Origin: Mycobacterium terramassiliense
Lineage (GTDB): Bacteria; Actinomycetota; Actinomycetes; Mycobacteriales; Mycobacteriaceae
Direction: 5' to 3'
Assembly (NCBI RefSeq): GCF_900157385.1
Contig: NZ_LT717697.1
Span: 1-64,000 of the forward strand
Length of the DNA stretch: 64,000 nt
The position numbers were made by a program, and so were the translations under genes. Position 1 is the stretch's first letter. The number at the start of each line of letters is the position of its first letter. Of this stretch, positions 22,938 through 31,431 are shown piece after piece. The notes beneath the pieces were generated by a model, which saw only the letters and a program-made list of their open reading frames with translations, ran no database searches and had not been told where the DNA came from.

Positions 22938-23792
22938 ATGGGCACCGTGCTGATCCCGATCCCGGATCGCGACTTCGACCCGACCGAGGTCGCCGTCAGC
23001 TGGCGCGTGCTCACCCACGGCGGGCATCGGGTGGTCTTCGCCACCGAAAGCGGCACCCCCGGCGTCGCCGACGACATCATGGTGACCGGTCGCGGACTCG
23101 ACATCTGGTCGGCGCTGCCCGTGCTGGGCGCCGTGCCGCTCGTCGGGCTGGCATTGCGGGCCAACAAGGACGGGCGCCGCGCGTATCGGGACATGGTGGC
23201 ATCGACCGAATACCGGCATCCGGTCAGCTGGTCGCAGGCCGGGCTCGACGGGATCGACGCGTTGCTGCTGCCGGGCGGCCATCGCGCCCGCGGGATGCGC
23301 AGCTACGTCGACAGCGGCATACTCCAACGGCTCGTGGTGGACGCTTTTGCCCGCGGGCTGGTCGTGGCCGCGATCTGTCACGGCGTGCTGCTTGCCGCGC
23401 GCAGCATCGATCCCGCCACCGGTCGTTCGGTGCTGTACGGGCGCAAGACGACGGCGCTGACCTGGGCGATGGAGCGCACCGCCTGGAATCTCACCCGCCT
23501 CATCCGATTCTGGGATCGCAACTACTACCGCACCTACACCGAGGAGCCGGGCCAGCCCGCCGGGTACATGTCGGTTCAGTCGGAAGTCACTCGCGCCCTT
23601 GCGGATCCGGCCGATTTCCGTGACGTGGAACGCGGCTCGCCGCACCGCTGGCTCAAGTCATCGGGGCTGGTGCGTGACACCGCCACCGACTCGCGCCCGG
23701 CGTTCGTCGTCGACGACGGCCGCTACGTGTCGGCACGCTGGCCCGGTGACACGCACACCTTCGCGACGGTCGTATCGCGGAAGCTGCAGTGA
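22938..23792 (+). CDS. DJ-1/PfpI-family protein
   Basis: The product is 284 residues. The fold is the class I glutamine amidotransferase-like type: ILIP-like first strand, VLTHGGHRVVFATESG, then LDGIDALLLPGGHRARGMRSY and VAAICHGVLLAARS. The cysteine in AICHG (about residue 148) sits at the nucleophile elbow and the preceding GGH loop is intact, so it may be a hydrolase, glyoxalase III-like enzyme or chaperone. A C-terminal extension of about 80 residues follows the core. ATG at 22938 lies five bases after the PPOX stop, which suggests co-transcription. Confidence 0.82.
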   Translation: MGTVLIPIPDRDFDPTEVAVSWRVLTHGGHRVVFATESGTPGVADDIMVTGRGLDIWSALPVLGAVPLVGLALRANKDGRRAYRDMVASTEYRHPVSWSQAGLDGIDALLLPGGHRARGMRSYVDSGILQRLVVDAFARGLVVAAICHGVLLAARSIDPATGRSVLYGRKTTALTWAMERTAWNLTRLIRFWDRNYYRTYTEEPGQPAGYMSVQSEVTRALADPADFRDVERGSPHRWLKSSGLVRDTATDSRPAFVVDDGRYVSARWPGDTHTFATVVSRKLQ

Positions 23793-23803
23793 CGCAGCGG
23801 TTT

Positions 23804-24421
23804 TCAGTGCTGCGTCAGGATCCCGTAGCGCTGCCACCACTGGTACAGGCTGTCGAGGTTCGGCCCGCCGTTGACGGTGGCCAACAGCAGCTGGGCGTCG
23901 CGGGTCCAGGCGATGTTGGCGCGGTCCGCGATGCTGCCGCACACCACCTTGCCGCCGATCTGGTTGGCGTTGGGTCCGTAACTCCAGGTGCCGGGCAACG
24001 GGAAGGTGTCGTCGGCCGGGCACGGTGAGACCAGCATGCCGCTCGCCGTCGTCTGGAAATCGCCGGTCAGCGCGTCCAGGTCGTCGTAGAGGGTGAAGCG
24101 CGCGTAGGTCGGGGTGCCCGAGTCGGTGCTTTGGCTGCAGTCCAGGCTGGCGACGGCGGTCGGGAACGGGTCGGTGGCGCGCGCGCACGCGGCGGCGCTG
24201 TAGCCCGGCGGCAGCAAACCCACGATCCGTTGCTCGGACGGGTTGAAGGTCGTCGCCGAACCGGCCTGGGAAGCAACCGTTCTCGCGGCGTCCCGGGTGG
24301 GCGCACGGGCGTCCCGGTCGGAGAGGGCCACGCGTCCGACGCCGATCAGGACCGCAAGCACAACCAGGCTTGCGCCGACTCCCACCCACACGGCGCGCCG
24401 CCGAATCGCCAACCCGCGCAT
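23804..24421 (-). CDS. Membrane-anchored secreted protein of unknown function
   Basis: The product is 205 residues. A short basic N terminus (MRGLAIRRR) and one membrane span (VWVGVGASLVVLAVLIGVG) are followed by an exported domain with four cysteines (AACARA, LDCSQS, SPCPAD, VVCGSI) that could form two disulfides. The domain resembles the extracytoplasmic sensor-like regions found after the span of some mycobacterial serine/threonine kinases, but no kinase is attached. It follows the dienelactone hydrolase-like gene on the same strand after 23 bases. Function unknown. Confidence 0.75.
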   Translation of the reverse strand: MRGLAIRRRAVWVGVGASLVVLAVLIGVGRVALSDRDARAPTRDAARTVASQAGSATTFNPSEQRIVGLLPPGYSAAACARATDPFPTAVASLDCSQSTDSGTPTYARFTLYDDLDALTGDFQTTASGMLVSPCPADDTFPLPGTWSYGPNANQIGGKVVCGSIADRANIAWTRDAQLLLATVNGGPNLDSLYQWWQRYGILTQH

Positions 24422-24444
24422 CGTCGTACCTTAAGGCCGGCGGG

Positions 24445-25152
24445 CTACGTCGCCGCCCCGGCCGCCAGGTGTTCGCCGAAGAACGCGAAGACGCGGTTCC
24501 ATGCGTCGTCGGTGGCGGCCTGGTCGTAGCCGAAACCCGTGATGCGAAGCAACGGTTGGGCGGGAAGGGTGTTGGCGAAGCTGTGCCCGACTCCGGGGTA
24601 GACCTTGGTGTCGGTGGTGATGTGCTTGGCCTCGGTCACCTCCCGGAATTTCTCCGGCGCGCCGCGGCCCAGCGGGTCGCGGCCGCCGAAGCTCGCGACG
24701 ATCGGGCATGCCCCGTCCAGGGTCTTGTCGAGGTTGCGCGGCAGGGGAGTTCCGTAGAACGGCGCCGAGGCGCCAAAACCCTTGGGCGACATGACAAGGG
24801 CGAAGTGGCCGCCCATGCAGAAGCCCGCGATGCCGACCTGCCCCGAGCACTCGGGCATCGCCTTGAGGTAATCGCGCGCCGCCAGGATGTCGTTCAGGGC
24901 GCGGCCCCGCTGCGCCTGCATCTCCCGCATGACCCGGGTGATGCAGCGGATGCGGCCACCGCGGGCGTACATGTTCGGGGTGAGGGCCACGTACCCGCCG
25001 CGGGCGATGCGCGCGTTGGTCGCCTGCTTGTCCCGGCCATAGCCGAACGCGTCGTGGATCACCACCACGCCTGGCCACGGGCCTTGTCCCTGCGGGACGT
25101 CCAGCAGCGCGTCGATCGGTCCGTCGGGCGTGTCGATCTCAATCGTTGTCAT
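24445..25152 (-). CDS. Dienelactone hydrolase-family protein (Rv2054-like)
   Basis: The product is 235 residues. VVVIHDAFGYGRD is the early oxyanion strand, VGIAGFCMGGHFAL is the nucleophile elbow with cysteine in place of serine (GxCxG, as in dienelactone hydrolase), FGGRDPLG supplies the aspartate and VYPGVGHSFAN the histidine. The family hydrolyses cyclic esters or related bonds; the mycobacterial substrate is not known. It matches the Rv2054 position beside fxsA and is divergent from fxsA with 73 bases between. The ATG at 25152 gives the family-like start MTTIEIDTPDG. Confidence 0.87.
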   Translation of the reverse strand: MTTIEIDTPDGPIDALLDVPQGQGPWPGVVVIHDAFGYGRDKQATNARIARGGYVALTPNMYARGGRIRCITRVMREMQAQRGRALNDILAARDYLKAMPECSGQVGIAGFCMGGHFALVMSPKGFGASAPFYGTPLPRNLDKTLDGACPIVASFGGRDPLGRGAPEKFREVTEAKHITTDTKVYPGVGHSFANTLPAQPLLRITGFGYDQAATDDAWNRVFAFFGEHLAAGAAT

Positions 25153-25225
25153 AGCGTCATCTAACTGCAGCCGGGACGGACGCCACCAGGGGAACTCGGA
25201 GGCCGCCCGCGGACGTTTCCGTGAC

Positions 25226-25756
25226 ATGTTGTCGCGGCTGTTGTTAATTTACGCCGTCGTCGAGTTGGCGGCGGTCATCGCCCTGGTCTCGACGGTCGGG
25301 TGGGGCTGGACGCTGCTGGTGCTGCTGGCCACCTTCCTGCTCGGGTGGGGTGTGCTGGCGCCGATGGCGGGTTCGCAGCTCGTCCGCCAGATCCGGCAGT
25401 TGCGCACGGACCCGGGCGCGGTGAGCGAGGGGACGATGGTCACGCTGGCCACCGTCCTGATCCTGGTCCCGGGGCTGGTGACCACGGCGTTGGGGCTGTT
25501 GCTCCTGGTTCCGCGAATCCGCTCGCTCGCCCGCCCCGGCTTGACCGCGCTCGGGGTGCGCGGTTTGCGGCGGCGGATGCCGCTGATCACCGACGCGAGG
25601 CTGTTCGGCGCCGACGCCCGCCGGGGCTATCCGGGCGACGACTCGCATCCCGCCGACTACATCGACGGCGAGGTCGTCGACGTGCGCGAGTTCCGGCCAC
25701 CCGCCCTGCCGAACGAGATGCGCGGGGGATTCCCCGGGCACCCGGGGTGGGATTAG
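25226..25756 (+). CDS. fxsA: FxsA-family membrane protein
   Basis: The product is 176 residues. The first 105 or so residues are the FxsA domain: spans at LLLIYAVVELAAVIALV, WTLLVLLATFLLGWGVL and MVTLATVLILVPGLVTTALGLLLLVP, ending in VPRIRSLAR. A hydrophilic cytoplasmic tail follows. FxsA is a small cytoplasmic-membrane protein first noted in E. coli for relieving F-plasmid exclusion of phage T7; its cell role is unknown. It matches Rv2053c by position and size. Confidence 0.88.
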   Translation: MLSRLLLIYAVVELAAVIALVSTVGWGWTLLVLLATFLLGWGVLAPMAGSQLVRQIRQLRTDPGAVSEGTMVTLATVLILVPGLVTTALGLLLLVPRIRSLARPGLTALGVRGLRRRMPLITDARLFGADARRGYPGDDSHPADYIDGEVVDVREFRPPALPNEMRGGFPGHPGWD

Positions 25757-25843
25757 CCCGTTGGCGGCGACCGCTTCGACCGGCGGCCCCGCCCCCGCGA
25801 TCGCCGTGACCGCGACGCCGGTCGCTGCACGTAGTTTTGGCCT

Positions 25844-27466
25844 GTGACATCTGCCGATCGTCAGCCCGGCGCGCCCACCACGCTGCTGGTCAATGGCCGG
25901 GTGCACAGCCCGACCCACCCCGACGCGACCGCGATGGCCGTGCGCGATGGCGTCATCGCCTGGCTGGGCACCGACGACGTCGGGCGCGGCCAGTTCCCGG
26001 GCGCCCAGGTGGAGGACCTGGACGGCGGCTTCGTGGCGCCGGGATTCGTGGACAGCCACATCCACCTGACCGCGACCGGCCTCACGCTCAGCGGCCTGGA
26101 CCTGCGCACCGCCACGTCGCGCGCCCAGTGCATCCGGATGGTCGCCGACTACGCCGCGGCCCACCCCGGGCAACCGGTCTGGGGGCACGGCTGGGACGAA
26201 TCGTCGTGGCCGGAGAACGCCCCGCCGGCCACCGCCGAACTGGATGCGGTGCTCGGCGACCGGCCGGCCTACCTGGCCCGCGTCGACGTCCACTCCGCGC
26301 TGGCCTCGACGGCTTTGCGGCGGCTGGTCGCGGACCTGCCGGCGGCGGACGGTTTCACCCCCGAGCGGCCGCTGGTCGGCGACGCGCACCACCTGGTCCG
26401 GGCCGTCGCCCGCGACCTGCTGACGCCCGCACAGTTGGCCGAAGCCCGGGCCGCCGCCCTGCAGGCCGCCGCGGCGGCCGGCATCGTCGCGGTGCACGAA
26501 TGCGCGGGCCCCGAGATCGGCGGGCTCGACGACTGGCTGCGGCTGCGCGAACTCGGGCACGGCGTCGAGGTGATCGGCTACTGGGGTCAAGCGGTGACCA
26601 CGGCCGCCGAGGCGCGGGCGCTGAGAGACGAGACCGGGGCGCGCGGGTTGGCCGGCGACCTGTTCGTCGACGGCGCGCTCGGGTCGCGCACAGCCTGGCT
26701 GCACGAGCCCTACGCCGACGCGCCGGACCGCGTCGGCACCTGCTACCTGGATCCCGAGGCCGTCGAGGCCCATCTGCGTGCGTGCACCGAGGCGGAGGTG
26801 ACGGCCGGTTTCCACGTGATCGGCGACGCGGCGGTCTCGGCGGCGGTCGCGGCTCTGGAGCGGGTCGTCGCGGACCTTGGGGTCGCCGCCGTCGCGCGCT
26901 GCGGGCACCGCCTCGAGCACGTGGAGATGGTCGACGCCGAGCAGGCCGCGAAACTGGGCGCGTGGGGCGTCATCGCCAGCGTGCAGCCCAATTTCGATTC
27001 GCTGTGGGGCGGCGCCGACGGCATGTACGGGCGGCGGCTCGGCGCCGAACGAGCCAGGCTGCTCAACCCGCTTGCGCTGTTAGCATCCCAAGGCGTGCCC
27101 CTCGCGCTAGGTTCCGACGCCCCGGTAACGGGCCTTGACCCGTGGGCGAGCGTGCGAGCGGCGGTCAATCACCACACCCCTGGCAGCGCGGTGTCGCCGC
27201 GGGCCGCATTCGCCGCCGCCACCCGCGGCGGCTGGCGGGCGGCCGGCGTCCGCGACGGGCAGACGGGCACCCTGGTGCCCGGCGCGCCGGCCTCGTACGC
27301 CGTGTGGGACGCCGGGACCCTGGACGTCCACGCGCCCCGCGACGCCGTCCAGCGCTGGTCGACCGATCCGCGCTCCCGGGTGCCCGCGTTGCCGCGCTTG
27401 GGGCCGTCGGACGCCCTGCCGCGCTGCCGTCGAACCGTCCACCGAGGCGCCGTCGTTCATGGCTAG
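25844..27466 (+). CDS. YtcJ-like amidohydrolase
   Basis: The product is 540 residues of the amidohydrolase superfamily (amidohydrolase 3/YtcJ type). [10 protein letters not shown] and [20 protein letters not shown] hold the N-terminal beta-sandwich and the HxH metal ligands. [13 protein letters not shown] and [11 protein letters not shown] supply further metal histidines, and [15 protein letters not shown] the metal aspartate. The substrate is unknown. It starts with GTG at 25844, and its stop overlaps the lnt start by eight bases, so it is translationally coupled to the lipoprotein-processing pair. A similar gene (Rv2052c position) precedes ppm1 in M. tuberculosis. Confidence 0.86.
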   Translation: MTSADRQPGAPTTLLVNGRVHSPTHPDATAMAVRDGVIAWLGTDDVGRGQFPGAQVEDLDGGFVAPGFVDSHIHLTATGLTLSGLDLRTATSRAQCIRMVADYAAAHPGQPVWGHGWDESSWPENAPPATAELDAVLGDRPAYLARVDVHSALASTALRRLVADLPAADGFTPERPLVGDAHHLVRAVARDLLTPAQLAEARAAALQAAAAAGIVAVHECAGPEIGGLDDWLRLRELGHGVEVIGYWGQAVTTAAEARALRDETGARGLAGDLFVDGALGSRTAWLHEPYADAPDRVGTCYLDPEAVEAHLRACTEAEVTAGFHVIGDAAVSAAVAALERVVADLGVAAVARCGHRLEHVEMVDAEQAAKLGAWGVIASVQPNFDSLWGGADGMYGRRLGAERARLLNPLALLASQGVPLALGSDAPVTGLDPWASVRAAVNHHTPGSAVSPRAAFAAATRGGWRAAGVRDGQTGTLVPGAPASYAVWDAGTLDVHAPRDAVQRWSTDPRSRVPALPRLGPSDALPRCRRTVHRGAVVHG

Positions 27467-29462
27467 GGAGTGGTTCGGACGCGAGGAGCGATCCGACCAG
27501 GACCCGGAGCCCACGGCGGCCTCCGAGGACCCGATCAGCGAGGAGGCCGAGGCCGACCGCGACGAAGAGCCCCTCGAGGTCCGCGTCGAGCCTGAGGAAG
27601 CGGCGCCGGGGCCGGCCCATCGGCTGGGGGCGCTCACCCGTCGTGCGCTGGCGGCGCTGGCGACGGCGACGGCCGCGCGGCTGCCGGGGGCTCGCGCCGC
27701 GCTGGTGCCGCGGCTGCCGCGGTTGGTGCTCGCCGCCGGGGGCGGCCTGCTGCTGTTCGCCAGCTTCCCTTCGCTGAACTGGTGGTGGGGCGCCGTCGTC
27801 GCCGCCGCGCTGCTGGGGTGGGTGCTCACGCGTCCGGCCACCACAACGGCGGGTGGTTTTGGCTACGGGTTCGTGTTCGGGCTGGCCTGCTATGTCCCGC
27901 TGCTGCCGTGGATCAGCTTGCTGGTGGGCGCCGTGCCCTGGCTGGTGCTGGCGACGACGTGCGCCCTCTTTCCCGGTCTCTTCGGCTTGGGCGCCGTCAT
28001 CGTGCGGCGGTTGCCCGGCTGGCCGGTCTGGTTCGCGCTGGTCTGGGCCGGCCAGGAGTGGCTCAAGTCGGTCTTTCCGTTCGGCGGCTTTCCCTGGGGT
28101 GCGGTGGCGTTCGGCCAAGCCCAAGGCCCGTTGTTGCCGTTGGTCCAGCTTGGTGGCGTCGCGCTGCTGTCCACCGCGGTCATGCTGGTGGGGTTCAGCG
28201 CCACCGCGATCGCGGTGGAGATCGCCAAGTGGTGGAAAACCGGTCACGCCCCCACGGCCACCGAAGCCCCGGGGCCGCCGCCCGCCGTGGTGCTGCCGGG
28301 CCTCTGCATCTGCGTGGTGTTGTTCGCCGCGGTCCTCGTCTGGCCACAGGTGCGGCACGCCGGCGCGGGGGCGGGTGGGGACCCCTCGGTCACCGTCGCG
28401 GCGGTGCAGGGCAACGTCCCGCGGCTGGGCCTGGACTTCAACGCGCAGCGCCGCGCGGTGCTCGACAACCACGTGCGGGAGACCCTGCGGCTGGCCGAGG
28501 ACGTGCGTTCCGGCGTGGCCCCGCAACCCCAGTTCGTGATCTGGCCGGAGGACTCCTCCGACGTCGACCCCCTCACCAACGCCGACGCCGCCGAGCAGGT
28601 CGCGCGGGCCGTCGCGGCGATTGGCGCGCCGATATTGATCGGCACGGTGCTCGAGGTGCCCGGCCGCACGCCGGACACCTCCGCCTACACCAACACGGTC
28701 ATCGTGTGGAACCCGGTCAGCGGGCCGGCCGACCGCCACGACAAGGAAATCGTGCAGCCGTTCGGCGAGTACCTGCCGATGCCGTGGCTGTTCAAGCACC
28801 TCTCCGGTTACGCCGACCGGGCCGGTCACATGGTGCCCGGCACGGGCAGCGGGGTGGTGCACATCGCCGGGGTGCCGGTCGGGGTGTCCACCTGCTGGGA
28901 GGTCATCTTCGATCGGGCGCCGCGCAAGGCGGTCCTGGGCGGGGCCCAGCTGCTGGCGGTCCCCAGCAACAACGCCACCTTCAACAAGACGATGAGCGAA
29001 CAACAGCTGGCGTTCGCCAAGGTCCGCGCCGTGGAGCACGACCGCTACGTCGTGGTCGCCGGCACCACCGGGATCAGCGCGGTCATCGCCCCCGACGGCG
29101 CGGAGCTGGTGCGCACCGACTTCTTCGAGCCCAGCTACCTCGACATGCAGGTGCGCCTGAAGACCAAGCTGACGCCGGCGACGCGGTGGGCTCCGATCCT
29201 GCAGTGGGTTTTGGTGCTGGCGGCCGGAGCGGCCATTCTGGTAGGGATACGGCACAATGGATGGTTCGTGCGTCCGGTTCGCCTGAGGTCCAGGCCCCGC
29301 GGTGGATCGGAAGACGCCGGTACGCCCCCGGGCGAACCCCCGCCCGACGAGGGCGACGTCCCGACCGCGCAAGACGCTGCGCCGGACCAGGGCGACGATG
29401 ACGACACTCCGTCCGACGAGGGCGGGCAACCTGATTTCGGGCAACACAGAGGAGCTACATGA
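27459..29462 (+). CDS. lnt: Apolipoprotein N-acyltransferase
   Basis: The product is 667 residues. An acidic N-terminal cytoplasmic region is followed by six or so membrane spans (residues about 85-300), then a nitrilase-like periplasmic domain and a last span near 590. The catalytic triad is visible: Glu364 in VIWPEDSS, Lys429 in [13 protein letters not shown], and Cys479 in VSTCWEVIF. Lnt transfers a third acyl chain to the N terminus of lipoproteins. In M. tuberculosis this domain is fused to Ppm1 in one protein; here it ends with an acidic tail and an ATGA overlap with a separate ppm1, so the two products remain coupled but unfused. Confidence 0.93.
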   Translation: MAREWFGREERSDQDPEPTAASEDPISEEAEADRDEEPLEVRVEPEEAAPGPAHRLGALTRRALAALATATAARLPGARAALVPRLPRLVLAAGGGLLLFASFPSLNWWWGAVVAAALLGWVLTRPATTTAGGFGYGFVFGLACYVPLLPWISLLVGAVPWLVLATTCALFPGLFGLGAVIVRRLPGWPVWFALVWAGQEWLKSVFPFGGFPWGAVAFGQAQGPLLPLVQLGGVALLSTAVMLVGFSATAIAVEIAKWWKTGHAPTATEAPGPPPAVVLPGLCICVVLFAAVLVWPQVRHAGAGAGGDPSVTVAAVQGNVPRLGLDFNAQRRAVLDNHVRETLRLAEDVRSGVAPQPQFVIWPEDSSDVDPLTNADAAEQVARAVAAIGAPILIGTVLEVPGRTPDTSAYTNTVIVWNPVSGPADRHDKEIVQPFGEYLPMPWLFKHLSGYADRAGHMVPGTGSGVVHIAGVPVGVSTCWEVIFDRAPRKAVLGGAQLLAVPSNNATFNKTMSEQQLAFAKVRAVEHDRYVVVAGTTGISAVIAPDGAELVRTDFFEPSYLDMQVRLKTKLTPATRWAPILQWVLVLAAGAAILVGIRHNGWFVRPVRLRSRPRGGSEDAGTPPGEPPPDEGDVPTAQDAAPDQGDDDDTPSDEGGQPDFGQHRGAT

Positions 29463-30253
29463 CCACCGGCCAGCCGGCGCCCCGGGTCCCGGGCAGCCGT
29501 CCCAGCGAGCGCGTCCTGGTGATCATCCCGACGTTCAACGAGCGGGAGAACCTGCCGGTGATCCATCGGCGGCTCAAGGCCGCGTGCCCGGGCGTGTACC
29601 TGCTGATCGTCGACGACAACAGCCCCGACGGCACCGGGCAGCTTGCCGACGAGTTCGCGGCGGCCGACCCCGACCGCGTGCATGTGATGCACCGCACCGC
29701 GAAAGACGGCCTGGGGGCGGCGTACCTGGCGGGATTCGCCTGGGGTTTGAGCCGGGACTATTCGGTTCTCGTCGAGATGGACGCCGACGGCAGCCACGCG
29801 CCCGAACAGCTGCACCTGCTGCTGGATGCCGTCGACGCCGGCGCCGACCTGGCCATCGGTTCGCGCTACGTCGAGGGGGGCGCGGTGCGGAATTGGCCGT
29901 GGCGGCGCTGGGCGCTGTCCTGGACGGCCAACACCTACGCGCGGCTGGCGCTGGGCATCGGCGTCCACGACATCACCGCCGGCTACCGGGCCTACCGCCG
30001 CGAAGTCCTCGAGACGATTGGTCTCGACGGCGTGGACTCCAAGGGCTATTGCTTCCAGATCGACCTGACCTGGCGCACCGTCTGCAGCGGATTCGTCATC
30101 GCCGAGGTGCCGATCACCTTCACCGAACGGGAGCTCGGTGTCTCCAAGATGAGCGGATCGAACATCCGCGAGGCGCTGGTCAAGGTCACCCGCTGGGGCG
30201 TCGAGGGGCGAACGAACCGTCCCCGCGCGATCCGGGCCAACAACCGCGGCTAG
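29459..30253 (+). CDS. ppm1: Polyprenol-monophosphomannose synthase
   Basis: The product is 264 residues of glycosyltransferase family 2, without its own membrane span. It makes polyprenol-phosphate-mannose from GDP-mannose, the mannose donor for lipoarabinomannan and protein mannosylation. [17 protein letters not shown] begins the nucleotide-binding domain, [11 protein letters not shown] follows, and VEMDADGSH (about residue 105) is the DxD-type metal site. The C-terminal part has KSKGYC-like region [13 protein letters not shown] and [12 protein letters not shown]. The ATG overlaps the lnt stop (ATGA). Membrane location probably comes from binding Lnt, as shown for split Ppm1/Ppm2 in M. smegmatis. 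Confidence 0.94.
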   Translation: MTTGQPAPRVPGSRPSERVLVIIPTFNERENLPVIHRRLKAACPGVYLLIVDDNSPDGTGQLADEFAAADPDRVHVMHRTAKDGLGAAYLAGFAWGLSRDYSVLVEMDADGSHAPEQLHLLLDAVDAGADLAIGSRYVEGGAVRNWPWRRWALSWTANTYARLALGIGVHDITAGYRAYRREVLETIGLDGVDSKGYCFQIDLTWRTVCSGFVIAEVPITFTERELGVSKMSGSNIREALVKVTRWGVEGRTNRPRAIRANNRG

Positions 30254-30271
30254 CGGCGACGGGGGCGCGGG

Positions 30272-30607
30272 TCAGCCGCGGCGGCGCGACCTGATCAGGT
30301 CGAGGCGCTCCTTGAGCAGCTCTTCGAGCTCTTCGACCGTGCGGCGCTCCAGCAGCATGTCCCAGTGGGTACGCGGCGGCTTGACCTTCTTCGGCTCGGG
30401 CAGGTCGCCCTCGATGAGGGTGCCCTCCATGCCGTTGCGGCACAGCCAGGTGCCGGGGATGTCGGCGTCATCGGCGAACGGGACCTCGAACTCCTCGCCG
30501 TTCTCGGTGCGATACCGCGCGATCTGGCGCGGCGCGAGGTCGTGGTTGCGGTCGGTCTCGTAGCTCACGGCTCCAAGGCGACTGCCTCTCAGAACGCGAT
30601 CGGCCAT
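30272..30607 (-). CDS. rbpA: RNA polymerase-binding protein RbpA
   Basis: The product is 111 residues and matches actinobacterial RbpA throughout: MADRVLRGSRLGAVSYETDR, the core domain around VPFADDADIPGTWLCRNG, the basic linker PKKVKPPRTHWDMLLERR, and the C-terminal sigma-interaction helix VEELEELLKERLDLIRSRRR. RbpA binds RNA polymerase and the group 1 and 2 sigma factors and stabilises the open promoter complex. It converges on ppm1 18 bases away. The start has GAAGGAGTAGCAC directly upstream. Confidence 0.97.
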   Translation of the reverse strand: MADRVLRGSRLGAVSYETDRNHDLAPRQIARYRTENGEEFEVPFADDADIPGTWLCRNGMEGTLIEGDLPEPKKVKPPRTHWDMLLERRTVEELEELLKERLDLIRSRRRG

Positions 30608-30765
30608 GCGTGCTACTCCTTCAGGTCCTGCGGGTCTGCGTTGATATGGGGTGCAATTCTGTTCCGCTTGAGAAAACGATATGACGGTCGGCGTAGTTCC
30701 CAGGCCGACACGCGGCGTACGCGACGCGACCCCCAATGATACCGGGGATGCGATAGGCGGCCGAC

Positions 30766-30779
30766 TACAGTCGGCAGGC
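30766..30779 (+). promoter_or_regulatory. -10 element of a likely leaderless transcript
   Basis: TACAGT (30766-30771) lies eight bases before the GTG of the zinc-ribbon-like gene, the spacing of a leaderless mRNA start, which is common in mycobacteria. The context CCGACTACAGTCG recurs as CCGAGTACAGTCG at 31171-31183. Confidence 0.5.
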
Positions 30780-31142
30780 GTGACCCGCCGCTCCCACCCC
30801 CAACCGTGCCGCTGGTGTGGTCGAGACGTGACCGACGCCGGCATGGGCCGCCGCCGCCAGTACTGCCGGCAGTCGTGCCGCCAACGCGCCTATGAGCAAC
30901 GCGCCTCGCTGACCCGTGGCCTGCATCGGGAGGGGGCGGGGGCCCTGCCCGCCGACGCGGTGGTGCTGTCGGCCGAGGACGCAGCCGACCTGTCCGACCG
31001 CGTCTACCAGGTGCGATGCGCCGCCGAGGACGTCGCCACCGCGCTGGACGAGGGGGCCGGGGCGAGGGAACTGCGCGACCTGTGCGACGTGTTGGTCCGG
31101 GCCGCCCGAGCCGCCGACGGATGGCGCCGAGCGGCCGTCTAA
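30780..31142 (+). CDS. Small zinc-ribbon-like protein (Rv2049c-like)
   Basis: The product is 120 residues from the GTG at 30780. The N-terminal part has paired cysteines, PCRWCGRDV and QYCRQSCRQRAYE, a pattern expected for a zinc ribbon that may contact nucleic acid. The rest is helical and acidic. It lies between rbpA and pks12, the position of Rv2049c in M. tuberculosis. Upstream in-frame GTG or ATG codons (to 30681) exist, but the start at 30780 fits a -10 hexamer eight bases before it and puts the cysteines near the N terminus. Function unknown. Confidence 0.75.
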   Translation: MTRRSHPQPCRWCGRDVTDAGMGRRRQYCRQSCRQRAYEQRASLTRGLHREGAGALPADAVVLSAEDAADLSDRVYQVRCAAEDVATALDEGAGARELRDLCDVLVRAARAADGWRRAAV

Positions 31143-31431
31143 CCCGGTTTGACCACCAGCGATGGGCAGCCGAGTACAGTCGCGCCATGGGCGGCGGACC
31201 AGCCGTACTCGGGCGTACCAGCGAAGCCGGTCCCCTCTAGCAGCCGGGAGTGTCGGACGTTTTTGAAATCGTGCCGGAGTTGGCCATACTCACGAGCGAC
31301 ATTCCTGGGTCGGAGAGCAGCACGACGCTGGTCGAAAAATCCACGAGACCGATTCGTGCAGCAACTTCCGTGACTCGGCCGGACGCTCGGCAACGGCCGC
31401 ATGCCGGGTGAGGGTTAGGCGAGGTTAGTAG
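31143..31431 (+). promoter_or_regulatory. pks12 upstream region with possible leaderless 17-codon ORF
   Basis: The 289 bases before pks12 contain TACAGT at 31175-31180 in the same context as the promoter at 30766. Six bases later an ATG (31187) opens a 17-codon frame ending at TAG 31238-31240. If transcription starts there, pks12 has a leader of about 245 bases with a small leaderless ORF at its 5' end. The pks12 ATG is preceded by AGGCGAGG. No terminator-like hairpin was recognised. Confidence 0.35.
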
